Source: Muellerivita sp035541195 (GTDB lineage Bacteria; Oederibacteriota; Muellerivitia; Muellerivitales; Muellerivitaceae). From it: DNA of 5,434 bases. The notes below the pieces were generated by a model. It was not told where the DNA came from. It did no database searches and saw only the letters and a list, made by a program, of their open reading frames with translations. Position numbers and translations under genes: made by a program. Of the stretch, positions 1 through 5,434 are shown piece by piece. Numbering within the stretch: the stretch's first letter is position 1; every line of letters starts with the position of its first letter. The DNA is taken from assembly GCA_035541195.1 (NCBI GenBank), contig DATKNU010000127.1:1-5434 (forward strand), read 5' to 3'.

Positions 1-436
1 CCTTGGCCTGCTCCTTTCGGCCAAGCTCTTCCTGCCCTACCTCCGGGGTTGGATGGAGAAGCGGCGGCAGTACATCGAGGAACAGATCCAAAGCGCCGAA
101 ACCCTTCAACGGGAAGCCGAGCGCCTGCGCATGGAGCTGGACCATAAGATCAAGGACTTGGACCAGAAAACCTCCGAGATCATCCGCGCCTCCCGCAACG
201 AGGCCGAGACCATCAAGGAAGAAATCGTCCAGTCGTCCAGGCGGGAAGCGGGCCGCATCTTGAACGAGGCCAGGCTGGCGCTTCAAAGCGAGCGCGAGGA
301 ACTGCGCCAAAGCCTTCGGGAAGAAGTGGTGCAGCTGTCGGTGGCCATGGCGGGCAAGATCATGCGCGCCTCGGTGGACCCGAAAATCCAATCCAAAGTC
401 GTGGGCGAAAGCCTGGATTCGCTGGGCAAGCGCTGA
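1..436 (+). CDS. atpF: F1Fo ATP synthase subunit b (5'-truncated)
   Basis: Subunit b is the peripheral-stalk protein of Fo: an N-terminal membrane helix followed by a long dimeric coiled coil that reaches up to F1 and binds delta. The frame is read from position 2 and 144 residues are visible; the true start lies upstream. The fragment opens with the end of a hydrophobic segment (LGLLLSAKLFLPYL), then a basic membrane exit (RGWMEKRRQYI). A long, charged, Ala/Glu/Arg-rich helical stretch without prolines follows over most of the rest. The C-terminal part (REEVVQLSVAMAGKIMRASVD) matches the conserved delta-binding end of b subunits. The ATG at 53 is internal, because starting there would remove the membrane anchor. 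Full-length family members are usually about 155-170 residues, so only a short N-terminal piece is missing. Its position directly before atpH is the standard one. Whether a second b' gene lies upstream cannot be seen. Confidence 0.95.
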   Translation, partial: LGLLLSAKLFLPYLRGWMEKRRQYIEEQIQSAETLQREAERLRMELDHKIKDLDQKTSEIIRASRNEAETIKEEIVQSSRREAGRILNEARLALQSEREELRQSLREEVVQLSVAMAGKIMRASVDPKIQSKVVGESLDSLGKR

Positions 437-455
437 GCTTGATTATTCCATCCGT

Positions 456-462
456 GGGAGGG
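456..462 (+). promoter_or_regulatory. Ribosome binding site of atpH
   Basis: GGGAGGG lies 4 nt before the GTG at 467 (core GGAGG at 457-461, 5-nt spacer). This spacing selects the GTG at 467 over the in-frame GTG at 479, which would sit 17 nt from the motif. It occupies most of the short atpF-atpH gap, so atpH has its own translation initiation signal. Confidence 0.8.
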
Positions 463-466
463 CGCC

Positions 467-1009
467 GTGGAATCCGTCGTGGCTGAGAAATACGCCGTCG
501 CCCTCCTTCAGGTGGCCCAGGAGCAAAAGACCCTGGATCAGGTGGTCGGGGAAGTCCGGGCCGTCGGGGAATTGATCGAGCGAAACGGGGAGTTGAAGGC
601 GGCCCTGGAACATCCCCGGGCGGACCGGTTCGGGAAATTGGCGGCTTTGCAGCAACTTTTACCCAAGCCCCTTTCCAAGACCATGGCCAATTTCCTGCTC
701 CTGCTCATCACCAAGAAACGCATGGGGTTCTTCAAGGCCGTGGCCGAGCATTTCGAGCGGCTTTGCTATAAGGCCCGGGGGCAGGCCATCGCCCGGGTTT
801 TGACCGCCCTGCCGCTTTCAGAGGCCGAGCGCCAAGCCTTGGCGGCGAAGCTGGGCGCGTCCTTTGGCGCCACGATCGAGATCCGCGAGCAGGTGGAACC
901 CCACTTGATCGGCGGCCTGGTGGTTTACCTGGGGGACCGGCGCCTGGACGCCAGTTTCTTGGGACAGCTCGAAAAGATGCGCCAGCAGCTCATGAAGGCG
1001 GAAGCTTAA
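467..1009 (+). CDS. atpH: F1Fo ATP synthase subunit delta
   Basis: Delta (OSCP in mitochondria) sits on top of F1 and connects the alpha N-termini to subunit b, completing the stator. The product is 180 residues, the usual family length. The N-terminal helical domain begins with the typical VAEKYAVALLQVA (about residues 5-17) and continues to roughly residue 105, including the conserved helix MANFLLLLITKKRMGFF. The C-terminal domain carries the delta/OSCP signature around residues 145-163 (PHLIGGLVVYLGDRRLDAS), followed by a final helix with the usual LEKMRQQL. Initiation is at GTG, supported by the SD just upstream. It follows atpF by 30 nt and precedes atpA, as in most bacterial atp operons. 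No anomaly is seen. Confidence 0.96.
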   Translation: MESVVAEKYAVALLQVAQEQKTLDQVVGEVRAVGELIERNGELKAALEHPRADRFGKLAALQQLLPKPLSKTMANFLLLLITKKRMGFFKAVAEHFERLCYKARGQAIARVLTALPLSEAERQALAAKLGASFGATIEIREQVEPHLIGGLVVYLGDRRLDASFLGQLEKMRQQLMKAEA

Positions 1010-1020
1010 GCCGCCAGCAA

Positions 1021-1044
1021 GCCCGGACCCTTGGGGCCCGGGGC
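1021..1044 (+). other. GC-rich hairpin in the atpH-atpA spacer
   Basis: The 5' arm GCCCGGACCC and the 3' arm GGGGCCCGGGGC can pair as 4 bp, a one-base bulge, 2 bp, an A-C mismatch and 3 bp, around a loop of about 3-4 nt. It lies 9 nt before the atpA SD and is followed by CAAAATAA rather than a T-run, so it is not an intrinsic terminator. It could affect mRNA processing or stability, or access to the atpA SD. It may also be a chance product of high GC content; no function is shown. Confidence 0.4.
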
Positions 1045-1053
1045 AAAATAACC

Positions 1054-1058
1054 GGAGG
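1054..1058 (+). promoter_or_regulatory. Ribosome binding site of atpA
   Basis: GGAGG with a 7-nt spacer to the GTG at 1066 is a near-optimal SD. It supports the GTG as the start of alpha, which also gives the conserved alpha N-terminus (MAIQADEITKILKERI). Confidence 0.85.
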
Positions 1059-1065
1059 TTGATCA

Positions 1066-2574
<1,509 letters not shown>

Positions 2575-2577
2575 ACC

Positions 2578-3453
2578 ATGGCCCACATCCGGGAAATCAA
2601 ACGGCGCCTCAAGAGCGCCTCCAGCATCCACCAAATCACCAAGGCCATGAAGATGGTGGCCTCGGCCAGGCTCAAACGAGCCCAACAGCGGATTTTCGGG
2701 GCCCGGCCCTACTCGGACCGCATGGCGTCCGTCATCCGGCGGTTGGCCGCCAACGTGAGCAGCGGCAGCCACCCGCTATTGAAGACCCGCGGCGAGGGCC
2801 GGGAGGCGCTTTTGGTGGTCGCGGCGGACCGGGGCCTTTGCGGCAGTTTCAACAGCAATGTTTTCCGCCGGGCCCAGGCCTTTTTGAAAGAGAAGCCCGA
2901 CGCGGTGATCTTGGCCGTGGGCAAGAAAGCCCGGGATTTTTTCCGCCGCCGCCGGATGGATGTCCGGCAGGATTGGGTGCAGGTTTTCCCCGAGGTGTCG
3001 TCCGAGACCATTTCCCAGATCCGGGACACCCTGGTGGCGCTTTACACCCGGGAAGGGGTCAAGACCGTCACCGTAATTTACACCGAATTCAAGAACGTGA
3101 TGAGCCAGAAGGTGGCCCGGGAAATCCTGCTGCCCCTGAGGCTGTCGGACGCCAAGGGCGCGGGGGAGGCCCGGGCGGCCGATCCGCCCTTAAGCGGGGC
3201 TTATTTGTTCGAGCCGGGGGAGCGCATCATCCTGGACGCCCTGCTTTCCCAGCACCTCTTCATCCGGGTGAGGCGCGTGCTTTTGGAGAGCTTCGCCTCC
3301 GAGATGGGGGCCAAGCGCAACGCCATGGAGTCGGCCACCAAGAACGCCTCCCAGATGATCGGACGATTGACGCTGGAGTTTAACCGGGCCCGGCAGGCCA
3401 TGATCACCAAGGAATTGGCGGAGATTGTGGGCGGCGCCGAGGCTTTAAAATAA
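2578..3453 (+). CDS. atpG: F1Fo ATP synthase subunit gamma
   Basis: Gamma is the central shaft that rotates inside alpha3-beta3 and couples the c-ring to catalysis. The product is 291 residues, close to the roughly 287 of E. coli. The N-terminal coiled-coil helix starts with the conserved block IKRRLKSASSIHQITKAMKM, then MVASARLKRAQ. The Rossmann-like middle domain contains AADRGLCGSFNSN (82 onward). The C-terminal helix ends with the gamma signature ITKELAEIVGGAEAL at 276-290. It begins 3 nt after the atpA stop. The only SD-like sequence, GAGGG at 2556-2560, is 17 nt from the ATG, so translation is probably coupled to atpA (inference). The sequence shows none of the extra regulatory insertion known in chloroplast-type gamma. 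Downstream it is separated from atpD by an unusual 125-nt spacer. Confidence 0.98.
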   Translation: MAHIREIKRRLKSASSIHQITKAMKMVASARLKRAQQRIFGARPYSDRMASVIRRLAANVSSGSHPLLKTRGEGREALLVVAADRGLCGSFNSNVFRRAQAFLKEKPDAVILAVGKKARDFFRRRRMDVRQDWVQVFPEVSSETISQIRDTLVALYTREGVKTVTVIYTEFKNVMSQKVAREILLPLRLSDAKGAGEARAADPPLSGAYLFEPGERIILDALLSQHLFIRVRRVLLESFASEMGAKRNAMESATKNASQMIGRLTLEFNRARQAMITKELAEIVGGAEALK

Positions 3454-3460
3454 AATTCCC

Positions 3461-3545
3461 TCACCGCGGAGACGCAGAGCCGCGGAAAAAGAATAGAAAA
3501 TCCTGGTTCAAGGATTTTAACGGCGCCTCAGCGTCTCTGCGGTGA
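3461..3545. repeat. Nested inverted repeat in the atpG-atpD spacer (REP/MITE-like)
   Basis: The outer arms are TCACCGCGGAGACGCAGAG at 3461-3479 and CTCAGCGTCTCTGCGGTGA at 3527-3545. They are complementary at 17 of 19 positions; of the two exceptions one is a G-T (G-U in RNA) pair and one an A-A mismatch. Pairing continues more loosely inward to 3485/3521. A second, perfect 8-bp palindrome lies inside: AAAATCCT (3497-3504), loop GGTTCA, AGGATTTT (3511-3518). The left arm also carries CCGCGGA twice, 16 bp apart (3464 and 3480). The element fills most of the only long gap in the operon and has no coding potential. Its symmetry and sharp boundaries suggest a dispersed palindromic repeat or miniature element; GCAGAGACGCAGAG-like palindromes are, from memory, recurrent in many bacterial genomes. 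As RNA it would form a strong stem-loop between atpG and atpD. The repeat structure is certain; its mobility and function are inference. Confidence 0.8.
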
Positions 3546-3562
3546 ATGGTTTTGATTTCATC

Positions 3563-3575
3563 TTTTTTTGGAGGA
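3563..3575 (+). promoter_or_regulatory. T-run plus ribosome binding site of atpD
   Basis: Seven T residues (3563-3569) run directly into GGAGGA (3570-3575), which lies 3-4 nt before the ATG at 3579. This decides the start: the in-frame ATG at 3546 lies upstream of the SD and has none of its own. A U-rich stretch next to an SD can raise initiation by keeping the site unstructured and binding ribosomal protein S1, as described for the E. coli atpE leader. A similar role here is inference. Confidence 0.8.
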
Positions 3576-3578
3576 AGC

Positions 3579-5003
3579 ATGAGCACCCCAACGACGGCCC
3601 CCGCTTTGACGGGAAAAATCATCCAAGTCATTGGACCCGTGGTGGACGTGAAATTTTCCACCGCCGGCATCCCGGCCATTTATAACGCCCTTCGGATCGA
3701 AACCGAGGAAGGCAAAAGCCATCTGATTTTGGAAGTGTCCCAGCACCTGGGCGACCAAGTGGTGCGTTGCCTGGCCATGAGTTCCACCGACGGCCTCAAG
3801 CGCGGCATGGAAGTGAGCGACACCGGCTCGCCCATCACCGTGCCCGTGGGCCGGGAAGCCCTGGGCCGCATCCTGAACGTCTTGGGCGAGGCCGTGGACG
3901 AGATGGGCGAGGTCAAGTCGGCCAAGCGCTATTCCATCCACCGGCCCGCGCCGCCTTTGGTGGAGCAATCCACCCGCAAGCAGATTTTGGAGACCGGCAT
4001 CAAAGTCATCGACCTTCTGGCGCCCTACCAGAAAGGGGGCAAGATCGGCCTTTTCGGCGGGGCCGGCGTGGGCAAGACCGTCATCATCCAGGAGCTCATC
4101 CGCAACATCGCCACCCAACACGGCGGTTTCTCGGTCTTCACGGGCGTGGGCGAGCGCACCCGCGAGGGCAACGACCTATGGCTGGAAATGAAGGAATCGG
4201 GCGTCATCGAGAAGGCCGCCTTGGTCTACGGGCAGATGAACGAGCCGCCGGGCGCCCGCGCCCGGGTGGCGCTCTCGGGGCTTTCCATCGCCGAGTATTT
4301 CCGCGACGAGGAAAACCAGGACGTGCTTCTTTTCATCGACAACATCTTCCGCTTCACCCAGGCGGGCAGCGAGGTGTCGGCTTTGCTGGGCCGCATGCCT
4401 TCGGCCGTGGGTTACCAGCCCACCTTGGCCACCGAGATGGGGGCGCTCCAAGAGCGCATCACGTCCACCCACCGGGGTTCCATCACGTCCGTGCAGGCCA
4501 TCTATGTGCCCGCCGACGACTTGACGGACCCGGCGCCGGCCACTTCCTTCTCGCACCTGGACGCCACCACGGTGCTCAACCGGGCCTTGACCGAGCTTGG
4601 CATCTACCCGGCGGTGGACCCCTTGGATTCCACCTCCCGCATCTTGGACCCCTTGGTGGTGGGCGACGAGCATTACGCCGTGGCCCGCAAGGTCCAGCAG
4701 ATCCTGCAACGCTACAAGGAACTCAAGGACATCATCGCGATCTTAGGCATCGACGAATTGTCGGACGACGACAAGACCTTGGTGGGCCGGGCGCGCCGCA
4801 TCCAGAAGTTCCTGTCCCAGCCCTTCTTCGTGGCCCAGCAGTTCACGGGGGCCCCGGGCCGCTACGTGCCTTTGGCCGACACCATCCGCTCCTTCAAGGG
4901 CTTGGTGGAAGGCCAATATGACCAGTTGCCCGAGCAGGTCTTCTACATGGTGGGCAACATCGACGAGGCCTTGGAGCGCGCCAAGAAACTGGAGAACGGC
5001 TGA
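3579..5003 (+). CDS. atpD: F1Fo ATP synthase subunit beta (catalytic)
   Basis: Beta holds the three catalytic sites that make ATP from ADP and phosphate. The product is 474 residues from the ATG at 3579, chosen because of the SD at 3570-3575; the in-frame ATG at 3546 would add MVLISSFFGGS, translated from the SD leader. Motifs, numbered from 3579: Walker A GGAGVGKT at 160-167 (Lys166, Thr167); the GERTREGND block with catalytic Glu192 and Arg193 (E. coli Glu181, Arg182); Walker B LLFIDN with Asp254; adenine-stacking Tyr343; the alpha/beta signature PAVDPLDSTS at 344-353; and the DELSD gamma-contact loop at 392-396. The N-terminal beta-barrel (GKIIQVIGPVVDVKF) and C-terminal helical domain (LPEQVFYMVGNIDEALERAKKL) are complete. 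Everything needed for catalysis is present. It is followed by atpC after 4 nt. Confidence 0.99.
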   Translation: MSTPTTAPALTGKIIQVIGPVVDVKFSTAGIPAIYNALRIETEEGKSHLILEVSQHLGDQVVRCLAMSSTDGLKRGMEVSDTGSPITVPVGREALGRILNVLGEAVDEMGEVKSAKRYSIHRPAPPLVEQSTRKQILETGIKVIDLLAPYQKGGKIGLFGGAGVGKTVIIQELIRNIATQHGGFSVFTGVGERTREGNDLWLEMKESGVIEKAALVYGQMNEPPGARARVALSGLSIAEYFRDEENQDVLLFIDNIFRFTQAGSEVSALLGRMPSAVGYQPTLATEMGALQERITSTHRGSITSVQAIYVPADDLTDPAPATSFSHLDATTVLNRALTELGIYPAVDPLDSTSRILDPLVVGDEHYAVARKVQQILQRYKELKDIIAILGIDELSDDDKTLVGRARRIQKFLSQPFFVAQQFTGAPGRYVPLADTIRSFKGLVEGQYDQLPEQVFYMVGNIDEALERAKKLENG

Positions 5004-5007
5004 TCCC

Positions 5008-5418
5008 ATGGCGAAATTCTTCAAGCTCGAGGTGGTGGTGCCGGACCGGGAGGTCTTCAACGAGGAAGTTTCCTCGCTGACCGTGCCCGGCGCGGCGGGG
5101 GAATTCGGCGTTTGGGCCCGCCACGAGCCCTTGGTGTCCATCCTCAAACCCGGGACCTTCACGGTGGCCCAGGGGGCTAAGCGGTATTTTTATTTCGTGT
5201 CCGGGGGTTTCATCGAGGTGACGCCCCAATCGGTCACCGTGTTGGCCGAGGCCTTCGAGCCGGCGGAGGAGATCAACGTGGAAGAAGAGGAAAAAAACCG
5301 CAAGCGGTCCCAGGACAAGATGGCCAAGACCAAGGATCCGGTGGAACGGGACGCCGCCCGGGCGGCGCTCGCCCGCGCCCAGGCCCGGCTCCTCACCGTG
5401 AAAAAAGCCAAGGCTTAA
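5008..5418 (+). CDS. atpC: F1Fo ATP synthase subunit epsilon
   Basis: Epsilon binds gamma and the c-ring in the central stalk, and in many bacteria its C-terminal helices inhibit ATP hydrolysis. The product is 136 residues, the usual length. The N-terminal beta-sandwich (about 1-88) shows the family blocks FKLEVVVPDREVF, SLTVPGAAGEFGVWARHEPLV and FYFVSGGFIEVTPQSVTVLAE. The C-terminal helical hairpin (about 90-136) is present, with an acidic run (VEEEEK) and an Ala/Arg-rich last helix ending in VKKAKA. DAARA at 115-119 fits the DxxRA core of the ATP-binding motif known from Bacillus epsilon, but is preceded by Arg instead of Ile/Leu. The ATG at 5008 is chosen because the protein then starts with the conserved KFFKLEVVVP; the open frame continues further upstream inside atpD without homology. 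The nearest SD-like GGAG (4991-4994) is 13 nt away, so coupling to atpD translation is likely. Confidence 0.97.
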   Translation: MAKFFKLEVVVPDREVFNEEVSSLTVPGAAGEFGVWARHEPLVSILKPGTFTVAQGAKRYFYFVSGGFIEVTPQSVTVLAEAFEPAEEINVEEEEKNRKRSQDKMAKTKDPVERDAARAALARAQARLLTVKKAKA

Positions 5419-5434
5419 GACCCCTTCCGCATGG

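Noticed and set aside
3486..3560. A promoter for atpDC within the AT-rich part of the spacer
   Set aside because: No -35/-10 pair with acceptable sequence and spacing could be found; the AT-rich bases are mostly explained by the inner palindrome and the U-rich leader.
3461..3569. Repeat hairpin plus T-run as an intrinsic terminator between atpG and atpD
   Set aside because: The T-run starts 17 nt after the stem ends and adjoins the atpD SD. A terminator needs the T-tract directly after the stem, and stopping here would cut beta and epsilon off the operon.
3767..4921. A 384-codon + strand frame overlapping atpD
   Set aside because: It is an out-of-frame shadow of atpD, rich in Gly, Arg, His and Pro and without family motifs.
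5292..5298. A_AAA_AAC slippery heptamer in atpC, as a possible -1 frameshift site
   Set aside because: It matches the heptamer pattern in the right frame, but there is no evident downstream structure, the zero-frame protein is a normal full-length epsilon, and Glu-Lys-Asn codons produce such runs by chance.
5419..5434. A possible next gene start (ATG at 5431) after atpC
   Set aside because: There are only 16 nt after the atpC stop and no SD is visible, so this is too little sequence to support a gene or a terminator.

Overview
This window is the 3' part of a bacterial F-type (F1Fo) ATP synthase operon. All genes are on the + strand in the order atpF (5'-truncated) - atpH - atpA - atpG - atpD - atpC. 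Together they encode the end of the Fo stator subunit b and the complete F1 set: delta, alpha, gamma, beta and epsilon. Fo subunits a and c (atpB, atpE) would be expected just upstream, outside the window.

Layout: atpF runs off the left edge. A 30-nt gap with a good Shine-Dalgarno (SD) leads to atpH (GTG start). A 56-nt gap with a small GC-rich hairpin and a strong SD leads to atpA (GTG start). Then come atpG after 3 nt and without a clear SD, a 125-nt spacer dominated by a nested inverted repeat, atpD with a strong SD behind a T-rich leader, and atpC after 4 nt. Only 16 nt follow atpC and they show nothing interpretable. Apart from the atpG-atpD spacer the DNA is almost entirely coding, and no stretch of 300 nt lacks a gene.

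Organism: a GC-rich bacterium with strong G/C preference at third codon positions. The subunit order is the common bacterial one. The alpha subunit lacks the roughly 11-residue loop present in E. coli alpha and is closer to the Bacillus-type short form, which argues against a close gammaproteobacterial relative. A phylum cannot be assigned from this window.

How the genes work together: b and delta form the peripheral stalk that holds the alpha3-beta3 hexamer. Gamma and epsilon form the rotor shaft driven by the c-ring. ATP is made at the beta catalytic sites, with an arginine finger supplied by alpha. All key catalytic motifs are intact, so the enzyme looks functional.

The protein content is ordinary core metabolism, and I see no new biological system here. 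The one unusual element is the 85-nt nested inverted repeat between atpG and atpD. It looks like a dispersed palindromic repeat inserted into an otherwise tight operon, and it also creates a misleading upstream ATG for atpD.
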